A stretch of 27,500 nucleotides of DNA, taken from the NCBI GenBank assembly GCA_003427395.1, contig BFEA01000797.1:279053-306552 (forward strand). Reading direction: 5' to 3'. This stretch comes from Chara braunii. Lineage: Eukaryota > Streptophyta > Charophyceae > Charales > Characeae. Shown piece after piece: positions 9,157 through 16,826 of this stretch. Made by a program: the position numbers and the translations under genes. The notes under the pieces are model-generated. The model saw only the letters and a program-made list of their open reading frames with translations, ran no database searches and was not told where the DNA came from. The first letter of the stretch is position 1. Each line of letters opens with the position of its first letter.

Positions 9157-9676
9157 GATAGCAGAACTGCAAACGCGATGCGCAAAGTAAGCACATGCAC
9201 ACAGTCAACAGCACACTGGACATAGCCCAAGTGCTGCAAAATGATCAACAATCAACATCTTAATTATGAAAGAAGACCCACGTTAAATCGTGGTCGTGCG
9301 TGTTCCACAAAGATGAGGATGAGTGTTGAGAACACAACCAAACCACTACCATCCCCCCGCAACACCTCCACGATTGCCTGGCTTTCCCTGGTTGTGTCGA
9401 ACGCCAAACGGCGAAGAGGATTAGCTACTCCTTCATCCTACTATTTATGTCGTACGTCACTCACAAAGGCCCATCCCGTCCTCCTTCTACAAGCGGACAT
9501 CTACTCCAGTCTTCAATAGGTCCCTAGTTCGAGGATTCAAAACCGATTCGGGTCGGCGCCCTACAACGGTCGAAGTTACTTCGAGCAACAGTACGGGAAC
9601 GTACTGGTATTCGCCCGATAAAACACTCTCCTCAACCATGTAGAGATCCCTGGTTCGAACCTAAGAAACCTCAAAA
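9157..9676 (-). repeat. pseudo-LTR, copy 1
   Basis: About 520 bp, roughly 88-90 percent identical by eye to 15588-16124 and in the same orientation. It begins GATAGCAGAACTGCAAACGC and ends in the common sequence AAGAAACCTCAAAA. Two B-box-like words lie near the end (TGGTTCGAACCT at 9651-9662 and TAGTTCGAGGATTC), the first matching the pol III B-box consensus; this may be coincidental. At 9677 the repeat gives way to the terminus of a small inverted-repeat element where copy 2 continues into the Penelope 3' UTR. Confidence 0.85.
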
Positions 9677-10020
9677 CTATGAAACACCCGCGGACGCGTC
9701 CGCGGGGCCGAACTCGGAGGGCGGACGTATTCACAGCCGCCTACGCGGCCTACCGGGTCCGCGCCGCGGACCCGATTTTACCAGATTTTTCCTGAATTAA
9801 ATAATAGGCAAAAAAAAAAAAAAAAAGCGGTTGTAGGGAATTTTAAGCCCTACAACCCCATATTTTATTTTTTTGAATCCGACTTTGTTTAGGATTTTTT
9901 TTAAATAAAAAACAAAATTCGATTTGAAGAAAAAAAATATATATATATAAAGAAAAGCTGATTTTTTTTTTTTTTCATTTTTTATCATCAGATATATGGT
10001 CCCTGAGTTCACCTGTATTT
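9677..10020 (-). repeat. inverted-repeat small element, Y-end portion (copy b)
   Basis: Starts CTATGAAACACCCGCGGACG, the Y terminus of the family, directly after CCTCAAAA (9669-9676). It has a GC-rich palindromic arm (9683-9775), then an AT-rich core that shares CTACAACCCCATATTTT with copy e. No X terminus is found to its right; the end is set where similarity to copy e fades. It is probably one half of an element whose other half is at 13039-13199 (see findings). Confidence 0.65.
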
Positions 10021-10126
10021 TCTAGAAATGAATTTCTGTTTTTTGCAGGGGTATGAGGTGTTCTAGAAAAATAAAGATGCAAAATTTGAAAATAAATAAA
10101 CAAAGAACTTGAAAAAAACAGGTTTA

Positions 10127-10217
<91 letters not shown>

Positions 10218-10426
10218 CGGGAAAAGTTGCGCGGCGCGGGGAGGTGCATGGAAGCTGCGCGCGCGCGCGCATGCGAGAGAGAGAGAGAGAGAGAGAGGTG
10301 TGTGTGTGTGTGTGCGCGCCGGGGAGCTGCGCGGCAGCGTGCGGGTGGTTGCGCCGGGGAGCTGCGCGGAGCTGCTGCGCGGGTGTGTGCGCGTGGCAGC
10401 GTGCGGGAGCTGCTGCGCGGGGAGCG

Positions 10427-10463
<37 letters not shown>

Positions 10464-10518
10464 GTGTGCGCACACGCGCACGATTGGTGGCGGGGGGTGG
10501 GGCGACCCCTCCCCCACG

Positions 10519-10555
<37 letters not shown>

Positions 10556-10637
10556 AGGGGAGGGGGCGACCCCTCCCCCACCAGTCAATCAATCAATCAA
10601 TCAATCAATCCACGGAAAAAAAAAATCTATAAAACTG

Positions 10638-10676
<39 letters not shown>
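10127..10676. repeat. compound microsatellite block with inverted GATT/AATC arms
   Basis: In order: (ATTG)n 10127-10158; (GT)n 10162-10212; GC-rich spacer; (GA)n 10275-10297; (GT)n 10298-10314; GC-rich spacer with repeated GGGAGCTGCGCGG; (GC)n 10427-10440; (GA)n 10441-10463; then (AATC)n at 10519-10554, 10584-10610 and 10637-10676, separated by near-copies of GGGCGACCCCTCCCCCAC. The left ATTG array and the right AATC arrays are reverse complements. The Penelope RT fragment begins immediately to the right. Long ORFs here in all frames are artefacts of the repeats. Confidence 0.95.
10557..10578. other. perfect 9-bp GC hairpin with GCGA loop
   Basis: GGGGAGGGG (10557-10565), loop GCGA, CCCCTCCCC (10570-10578). 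An imperfect copy at 10494-10514 has the same arms with a central T-T mismatch. Both lie between AATC arrays. Confidence 0.85.
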
Positions 10677-10678
10677 TG

Positions 10679-12226
10679 TTGCAATAGAATCCCACATGCT
10701 CTCGTGAAGCAAAATTCCAACTCAAAAGATACAAACGATACAATGTAACTACAGGACAGAAAAACAAAACCCTCCAAACTTTTACTCTTGCTCAACCGTG
10801 GAGCTCTACCTCTCTTATGCACAAAAATCCAGCTGAATCCCTTCTCACACAACCCACTCGACTACCGACCTTATAGTCGCATGCGGAAGGCGACTGAACA
10901 TATCTTTAATGTCAAATGACGCCTCCACGATCTGCACCTTCTTCCTACTCCTTCCCAATCTGTTGCTGATTCCCTTCATTCTGTCCTTCATATCTACCAC
11001 CGATCTCAAGTTGAAATGCCCTGATTCTGGTAAAGCGAAGAACAGACCATTTATGCCCTTCACAACCATCTTGCATGCTTTAACCGCAGGTTCTTTGAAC
11101 GTAGGACAGATAGGGCGATACTTATCTGTATCTTTGTGCTTCGGCAAGGCGTAAGCCTTCCCTACTTTTCCCCTTGCGTTCCGCTTCCCGTGTGCATGCA
11201 GATTACTTCTTTCATATTCTAGTCGTGCCGAAGTCAAAAGTTGCCTCTCCTCCTCAATGCAAACTCGGTAGCCATCACTCAGGAGAAAGGTCTCTTGACT
11301 CTCCTCCATGCCCTTATCATACAACAAAGGGCACAGCACTAACATGTCACCCGGATTACGGTCCAAGGGTGCCAGGACCAAACCGTTCAGTTTTTCCTTC
11401 ACACGCAGGACTTCCTCCATCCCATTTGTATACACTTGGTTCGTCCTCTTCACAAAGCGACACTGCAGTTCCTCCCTTGTGAAGTTAACTGCGGATTCAG
11501 TCAATTTCATGTTTTAACTTACCACCCCAGTTCTGAAAAGCTTCGTTCAGTTCTCTTTCCAACAAAACATCCCAGTGCTCGACATCATGTCGAGGCATGT
11601 TCTTCACATTCCTAACGATCGATGTGATCCCCTCCAGCTCACCGATCCGGAAATGCACGTGCCCATTTTTTTTAGGATAGGGTAAACCAGCACAAACGTA
11701 GCTGGATGCACGTCTCGACCCCCAATGTCGATGGCTATGGAGAATTTTACCCACGTTCGGGCCTTTCTTCCACACAATCCGTGCACGACACTTTATAATT
11801 TCCTTCAATGGAGCCTCCATCTTCCAACTACCAACCTTTCGCCTTACAACCCTCATTACCTCGCTCTTTTTAATTCTCTCATCGTACTGTGTCTTCACAA
11901 TGATCCTAGTCCTAACATTGAAACCAAACTTGGCTCGCACAACCTTAGAAATCATACAACGCGCCTTAGTTCTGTTTTTCTTGGTAGTGAAAGTCTTAAC
12001 AGCACTATAGTTCGGTCAGAGACTTCGTGTGGAGTTCTTTCCGCTTGCACTGGTTTTTAAACATCCGTACCATATCCTCTTTCAAAGCAAGCAGAGTTGG
12101 GGAGGCTTCGGTCACTTTACACATCACAACGAACCCCTCCTCCTCAAAAAACTTCTTACACTTCCGGAGTAGTTTAGTTCCACGTCCGGATTCCACTCTT
12201 GTTTCCCCAAACAAACGTCGAACCAT
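10679..12226 (-). pseudogene. Penelope-like reverse transcriptase, linker and N-terminal half
   Basis: RT of the Penelope-like element, read right to left. 12226-12005 is a linker with KLLRKCKKFFEEEGF. After a frameshift near 12010, the next frame (to 11497) carries a basic region and VCAGLPYPKKNGHVHFR, the place where the CxC motif of N-terminal-endonuclease Penelope elements is expected (here Cys-Ala-Gly, one base from Cys-Ala-Cys). A frameshift near 11505 leads to the RT fingers: LAPLDRNPGDMLVLCP (motif 1), YALPKHKDTDKYRPICPTF (motif 2), an insertion region, and motif A SFDIKDMFSRLPH with Asp at 10911-10913 intact. Another frameshift near 10850 continues to CGILLQQ at about 10679, just before motif B, where homology stops at the AATC microsatellite. 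Confidence 0.8.
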
Positions 12227-12235
12227 AGTCAGAAG

Positions 12236-12726
12236 CGGGCCTTTACTGGAATGAGGTCTGTAGATGATGTTTCTGTTTTCACTGCATACAACCCAAAGAA
12301 AGCAAGGGATAAGACAAAGGCTCTACAGACACTGATCTGGTTCGAGAATTGCTATGATAAAGCACTTACTCTCAAACGGACAGACGAGGGGAGACAGAGC
12401 TGGATCTTCCTAGGATGCAGAGTGACAGTCGGGAAGAGACCTCCTTTCCTTGACATAGTACAGGTGTTGAAAAATGAGAAAGAACTGAGGGAAGGGGGAA
12501 GTCTACCTTTCCGAACCTTTTAGGATTTCGAGTCATGGTCGAGTAAGAGCGCAAAAATGACAGTGGTTATTAGTGCTTTGCATCGTATTGACCAGAATTC
12601 ATGCATGGGTTGTGAGTTGCTCCACACAGTGATCTGCTGAAATCCGAGCTGAGAAGATGCAATTTCCCGAGCCATTGGTTCAGAAGAATTCTACGGAGCT
12701 TTAGCCGGGATAAGAGTCCGGCCTAG
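12236..12726 (+). pseudogene. Penelope-like reverse transcriptase, C-terminal part (inverted)
   Basis: On the strand opposite to 10679-12226. The frame reads FTGMRSVDDVSVF: motif C with Ser for the usual Tyr and both Asp present (12263-12268). It is followed by IFLGCRVTVG (primer-grip region), a stop at 12521-12523 with a frameshift, ALHRIDQNSC, and after another frameshift LLKSELRRCNFPSHWFRRIL, the thumb-like C-terminus, ending at TAG 12724-12726. Together with the minus-strand piece it covers most of one RT; about 40 residues around motif B are missing. No endonuclease follows the stop, consistent with an N-terminal endonuclease. The break between the two orientations lies in 12227-12245. 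Confidence 0.8.
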
Positions 12727-13038
12727 AGAACGATCTCGCTATTATTTAGGGAGAAACATGGTTGGTAGATTAGCGTTTTGACTAAATACTAGCTTGGTTG
12801 CATGTGTGTCGATTTTAGTAGTTGGACTTTTGACAACATGTTTGTTTGTATGGTTCTATGGAACCTTGGGTTATATGAACCGTTTGTTTGGTTTATGTGG
12901 ACCAGGGACCGCCCGTGGTGGTATCGGTACCGTTCAGGACTGACAGGGTGCGTACCCCTGAGATAAGTACTATTGACTTTGGAAGGTACCCGTGCTCCTG
13001 GCCTGTACTTTTGGATTTTTTGGTGGACTAATTTGAGG
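12727..13038 (+). other. 3' UTR of the Penelope-like element (inverted with RT C-terminus)
   Basis: Non-coding. The segment 12895-13038 is repeated in reverse orientation at 16125-16265 (shared words GGACCAGGGACCGCCC, GGTGGTATCGGTACCGTTC, GAGATAAGTACTATTGACT, CTGTACTTTTGGATTT). Copy 16125-16265 runs directly into a pseudo-LTR. Here the sequence stops at ATTTGAGG (13031-13038) and is followed by the terminus of a small inverted-repeat element. Confidence 0.7.
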
Positions 13039-13199
13039 CTATGAATCCCCCTCGGCGGCGGCCAGTCCGTCGACCCCGCGGACGCGCGGCTTTGAAGCCA
13101 CGTCGTGGCCGTGGGGGAACGACTTTGGGAAATCGGGAGACGCCACGGGGCGGCGCATCCCCGGCCCCNCCCCCCCACAAAAAAAAAAAAAAACGAAAA
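13039..13199 (+). repeat. inverted-repeat small element, X-end portion (copy c)
   Basis: Begins CTATGAATCCCCCTCGGCGG, the X terminus also seen at 16323. The GC-rich arm is built of palindromic words and ends in a C run with one ambiguous base (13169) and an A run (13177-13190). The next bases (from about 13200) are endonuclease coding sequence on the other strand. Only the X end is present. The plus-strand ORF over this arm is not credible. Confidence 0.65.
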
Positions 13200-13912
13200 A
13201 GATACGTAGCCCCACCGTTACTCCAAACTTTCACCTCACCCTTCCTTCGTTTCAGGCTGCGCAACAGATCCAAGACTTTCACCGTACTACACTCCGTTCC
13301 ATCAAGTCGTAGTGTCAATAATCTTTCCGAGTCGGATTTAAATTCTTGAGTCCATCCAGCAACCAACCACTTTCTTCGCTCTTTCTTCCCTGGTCTACGT
13401 TTAGATTTCTTCGTTCATTTCCTCGACGTCACCGATCGAACGTTCAACGAAGGTGACCAATGCTTAATTAGAGTGGCTTCCACCGCCTCCAATTCCGTTC
13501 GATCTGAGCTAGTGAAAATCAGAAGAGCAACATACTTGTGCGCACCAACTTCCCCTAGCCAGTTGTATAACGACCTACCTCGTTTCCCAGGTCAATGTCC
13601 CAGGCAGAAGTGTTCACGCCACCTCGCCCACAAACCCCGCTCGGTCAACCCGATATAAACCGGTTTAAACCAAGGAGAAATCAGGACATATACACAACTT
13701 CTAGAGGCCGACAGGTCAAAGGTCCCCTTATCCAGCTCATCCCTCCAATAGTTCAAAAACTTCTCACCCCATTTCACCTCACCGCACGAAATCAACCCGA
13801 TGGTAACAGCTCTAAGCTCTCGTTCCTCTTCTTTACACTTACCATGATTTAACAATCTTCGTTCGCTTAAAAGCTCAGCTCTAATTCGAAAGTCGTCGCG
13901 ACGACTGGGTCC
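13200..13912 (-). pseudogene. GIY-YIG endonuclease domain of Penelope-like element
   Basis: Target-nicking domain that would start insertion. On the minus strand the frame from about 13912 has a lead-in rich in charged residues, then CVYVLISPWFKPVYIGLTER (the GIY...YIG pair; YIG at 13649-13657), a conserved Arg in LWARWREHF (13622-13624), and after an in-frame TGA (13592-13594) the catalytic Glu in EATLIKHW (13478-13480) and the Asn in SPSLN (13442-13444). A second TGA lies at 13415-13417 in an Arg/Lys-rich stretch. The frame continues to about 13200 (VKVWSNGGATYLF), where it meets the A run of a small inverted-repeat element. The same frame is shared with the SAP segment upstream, separated only by TGA codons. 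No CCHH zinc motif is evident ahead of the domain, as reported for the Chlamys group. Confidence 0.8.
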
Positions 13913-13918
13913 TCACTC

Positions 13919-14852
13919 TCAATCCTCAGAAAAGGATTCGTCATAATCCGAGGTAGTTGGTTTCTCCTCCTCCTTGTTGACTACCCTTTTACTCGAACGT
14001 GTAGTGACGCGAGGTGTCCGCGGTAAAGGAATTGTCGAAGGATCGTATGCGAGTGCCGATCTCCTCGTAATTAGACGTTTGATTGCCAAGTCCCGATAGC
14101 CATATGCCACCTTCTCACGACGACATGCCTCTTTCAATTCGTCGATAGTTAAAAAAATAATAAAAATTGTGGCAATCCTGCTCGAATCTCTCCTGCCCCC
14201 CAGGTCCACAGGATGCCATAATATGCTTTAGAGACAGGTCAATCTTTGTTGGCATGCTCGACATCCCAACTTCCTTTGTTTGGTCGCTCTTTAGCAGCTC
14301 AATTTGAGTTTTCACTTCTTCTGAAAGTCTGATGCTCGCCTTCTTCTCCAGAGTAACCATCGGTGGGCTGTTCCCCACCGGTATATCCGGACCTCGTTTC
14401 CTCTTTTCCAGAAGATCCAATTGAGCCGCTTGTCTACGAAGTGCCGCCAACTCCTCGTCCTCCGTCTCCTCCATCCCAATCGTTCGCTGCGCAATACTTC
14501 GCCGCAGTCCTTCCTTCTCTTCGTATAAAGGGTTTGTCCGACTGACCGATTTTGCAGGTTTTTTGCCTTTGAAATCGTCCCTGTCAGAGTCACCTTCGCG
14601 ATCTTTCTTGAATTCACTACGTAGAATCCGCATAAGCCTAACATCACGTTCCGCTTCATGCCTAAGCCTTTGCTCTTCCCTAAGTCCCCTCCTAGCTTCT
14701 TTCGCTCGACGAGCATCATCCTCCGCTCGTCTCCTCTTCTCCTCTCGTTCGCGCTCAACCCGTTCACGCCGCTCCGTGACCATTTGAACAAAGTAATCCC
14801 GTATTAGCGCATTCGTCTCATCCATACTGACACTGCGCTCACTCCCGTTATC
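13919..14852 (-). pseudogene. coiled-coil and SAP region of the Penelope-like ORF
   Basis: Gag-like/nucleic-acid-binding part. The segment read from about 14852 has an Arg/Ser-rich lead and then, from Met at 14825, a long charged coiled coil (ERRERVEREREEKRRRAEDD, roughly 70 residues). It continues through a Glu/Lys-rich middle (LAALRRQAAQLDLLEKRKRG) to GPGGQERFEQDCHNFY near 14160. A frameshift in a TA-rich slippage site there leads to LTIDELKEACRREKVAYGYR (14054-14152), which fits the SAP DNA-binding motif (Leu...Leu-Lys...Cys...Gly...Leu...Arg-Leu). It ends at TGA 13919-13921, with a second TGA at 13913-13915 before the endonuclease. A coiled coil plus SAP ahead of a GIY-YIG domain suggests chromatin or DNA targeting (inference). 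Confidence 0.7.
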
Positions 14853-14933
14853 AGTCGACCGACTTCTACGAGCTGGCTGATTATCGCCTCCCGACGTTGA
14901 CCGCCACCTTCTTGCTTGTCCAGTAGGAAGAGC

Positions 14934-15268
14934 CTATGTAGACCCCCGTACGAATACGGGCCGTACGTACGACCTTATGTACGGGCTTATATGGTAGTAT
15001 GGGGCGTGCGTACGAAAAAAAAGCAAAAAATAAAATAAAAAAAAATCTGGGAAAAACATATGTTATGCAAAAATATAAACTGAAACACTTCTGCCTCAGG
15101 GTCATACTGAAATTCGTTACCGAATTTAAGATAAAAAAACAAAACGATTCTATTTTTATTTTATTTTTTCTTCGTACGGGGCTGTATATACGGTCGTAAG
15201 GCCATTCATACGGCCGTACATACGACCGTACGATAAGCCCCCCGTACGTCGTACGGAGTGTTACATGG
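14934..15268 (-). mobile_element. complete inverted-repeat small element (copy d) with 8-bp target duplication
   Basis: 335 bp flanked by GGAAGAGC at 14926-14933 and 15269-15276. Termini are CTATGTAGACCCC on the left and CCATGTAACACTCC read inward from the right. The arms are dense in CCGTACG/CGTACGG palindromes and the core is AT-rich, sharing ATATGTTATG...TGCCTYRKGGTCATA with copy e. No transposase. Removing 335 bp plus one target copy restores one continuous minus-strand frame from the zinc knuckle to the coiled coil, apart from one TGA at 15313. A non-autonomous DNA transposon; 8-bp duplications occur in hAT-type and some other superfamilies, and I do not assign one. Confidence 0.85.
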
Positions 15269-15312
15269 GGAAGAGCAGATGGAACAAACACTCTCCCCTG
15301 TGCTTTTGCTCG

Positions 15313-15447
15313 TCAATAATCAGCATAATGATCGCGTATGAAGTGCCCACCTTCCCCACATTTGTAGCACTTTCGGCCATTGGGTGGCAACCTGGTGAAC
15401 CCGCCACCACCGTCATTACCCCTTCTCGTATTGCCTTCTTCACTCAT
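15313..15447 (-). pseudogene. zinc-knuckle N-terminus of the Penelope-like ORF
   Basis: ATG at 15447, a Gly/Arg-rich start, then KCYKCGEGGHFIRDH (first Cys at 15367-15369, last His at 15328-15330) and a TGA at 15313-15315. The pattern Cx2Cx4Hx4C of retroelement zinc knuckles is kept except that the final Cys is His. Beyond the TGA the same frame runs into the target site of the small element 14934-15268 and, past it, into the coiled coil. It lies shortly downstream of the pseudo-LTR at 15588, as expected for the start of the element's coding region. Confidence 0.65.
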
Positions 15448-15587
15448 TGTCTACGATACCAATATCCGCACAACTGGATACCACAAGCTCACCAGATCGT
15501 CCTTAGACTCGCTCTCTTGCTCAGTGTAAATTAGCTGCCACCTCCACTAGGTACAATCGCCTAGATGGTTACGATCCTAGGTTGTAG

Positions 15588-16124
15588 GATAGCAGAACTG
15601 CAAACGCGATGCGTAAAGTAAGCACATGCACACAGTCAACAACACACGTTAAATCATGGTCGTGCGTAAAGTAACCCAAACGCTACAAAATGATCAACAA
15701 TCAACATCTTAATTATGAAAGAAGACCCACGTTAAATCATGGTCGTGCGTGCTCCACAAAGATGAGGATGAGTGTTAGGAACACAACCAAACCACACCAT
15801 CCCCCCGCCACACCTCCGCCCCTGCCTCGCTTTCCCTCGTTGTGTCCAACGCCAAACGACGAAAAGGATTAGTTACTCCTTCATCCTACTATTTATGTCG
15901 TACGCCACTCACAAAGGCCCATCCTGTCCTTCTTCTACAAGCGGACATCTACTCCACTCTTCAATAGGTCCCTAGCTCGAGGATTCAAAACCGATTCAGG
16001 TCGGTGCCCTACAGCGACCAAAGTTACTTCGAGCAGCAGTACAGAAAAGTACTGGTACTCGCCCGATAAAACACTCTAGTCAACCAAACAGAGATCCCTG
16101 GTTCAAACCTAAGAAACCTCAAAA
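15588..16124 (-). repeat. pseudo-LTR, copy 2
   Basis: About 537 bp, the partner of 9157-9676. It carries a short internal duplication (CACGTTAAATCATGGTCGTG near 15646 and again near 15728) not seen in copy 1. It runs without a break on the minus strand from the 3' UTR segment 16265-16125, giving the uninterrupted junction sequence TCTATTTTGAGGTTTCTTAG that serves as the empty site for the insertion seen at 9677/13038. Confidence 0.85.
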
Positions 16125-16265
16125 TAGACCACGAAGAAATCCAAAAGTACAGCCCAGGAGTACAGGTACCTTCTAGAGTCAATAGTACTTATCTCAGGTA
16201 CTGGTACGTACCCTGCCAATCCAGAACGGTACCGATACCACCAGGGGCGGTCCCTGGTCCACATA
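16125..16265 (-). repeat. 3' UTR segment of Penelope-like element (tandem copy end)
   Basis: Reverse-orientation copy of 12895-13038. On the minus strand it precedes the pseudo-LTR, as in Penelope-type elements where the 3' end of one partial copy is joined head-to-tail to the next. Several GTACC/GGTAC words (GGTACGTACC, GGTACCGATACC) make it palindrome-rich. No coding capacity. Confidence 0.7.
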
Positions 16266-16322
16266 CGTAATAAAGCTATAGTTTCGACGACCCTATCCAA
16301 AAAATGATCCATTGAGATCTGT

Positions 16323-16826
16323 CTATGAATCCCCCCCGGAGGCGGCCATGCGCGGCCTAGGCCGCGGCCCCACGGCCATGGTCACGGTCTGCGGCCATGA
16401 AAAAAAAAAAAAAAAAAAAATCTGAAAATTTTCAAAACTTTTCAAAAAAATATGTTATGTAGAAAAATATATTGAACAACTTTTGCCTTGTGGTCATATC
16501 CAAAAACTTTACTGAATTGAAAATAAAAAACCACATAAGTTTCAAAGTTTTTTGAACTTTTTCATGGGAAAATATATATATATAGTTTTTGCCTCCGGAA
16601 AATTAGTTTTTGAATTTTTCAAATTTGAAGGCGAAGTCAAAAAATAAAATACAAAATTGCGCAATTTAGATCTCAAAATGATCTACAACCCCATATTTTT
16701 TTTATTTTTTTAAGAATTTTTTAAAGTCTAAACAATTATTGAAAGTCGCGGCCGCAGCCGCGACGACCATGATCACGGCCGCCATCCGAGCTCGACTTTG
16801 CGAACGGGTCCGCGAGTGTTTCATAG
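16323..16826 (+). mobile_element. complete inverted-repeat small element (copy e)
   Basis: 504 bp from CTATGAATCCCC (X end) to GTGTTTCATAG (Y end). The X arm is GC-rich (GCGGCC/GGCCGC palindromes), followed by a 20-nt A run, a 300-bp AT-rich core with an (AT)n, and a GC-rich Y arm that contains CATCCGAGCTCGAC. The flanks AGATCTGT and CGATTTGC (8 bp each) share five of eight positions and may be a worn target duplication. The core resembles 15015-15170 of copy d. Confidence 0.75.

Larger units (their letters stand above)
9157..16265 (-). mobile_element. Penelope-like element with N-terminal GIY-YIG endonuclease, rearranged
   Basis: Direct repeats at 9157-9676 and 15588-16124 (pseudo-LTRs, same orientation) bracket, in minus-strand order, a CCHC-type zinc knuckle, a coiled coil, a SAP motif, a GIY-YIG endonuclease, and then RT in two pieces. 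The RT C-terminus ends in a stop (12724-12726) with no endonuclease after it, so the endonuclease lies upstream of the RT. This is the permuted order described for the Chlamys/Naiad clade of Penelope-like elements, which also shows pseudo-LTRs, inverted insertions and a bias for microsatellite targets. The C-terminal RT part and 3' UTR (12236-13038) are inverted relative to the rest. Small inverted-repeat elements interrupt it at 9677, 13039 and 14934. Confidence 0.75.

Noticed and set aside
9530-9665. tRNA-derived SINE within the pseudo-LTR
   Set aside because: TGGTTCGAACCT resembles a B box, but no A box at the right distance and no poly(A) end were found; the segment is part of the longer direct repeat.
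10124-10748. Six long ORFs (up to ~200 codons) on both strands
   Set aside because: They translate GT, GA, GC and AATC microsatellites (CVCV, RERE, NQSI repeats) and are open only because those repeats lack stops.
10845-12726. Simple twin priming of one insertion as the full explanation
   Set aside because: It explains the two RT halves but not why the endonuclease lies past the inverted 3' UTR or why a small transposon is split between 9677 and 13039; at least one later rearrangement is needed.
13041-13349. Plus-strand Arg/Pro-rich ORF across the ambiguous base
   Set aside because: It crosses from the GC-rich arm of a small transposon into antisense endonuclease coding sequence and contains an N.
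13592-13594. TGA as selenocysteine codon in the endonuclease
   Set aside because: Selenoprotein versions are known in Naiad elements, but here the contexts are Arg-rich, CGA-to-TGA is the simplest change, and I see no SECIS-like structure.
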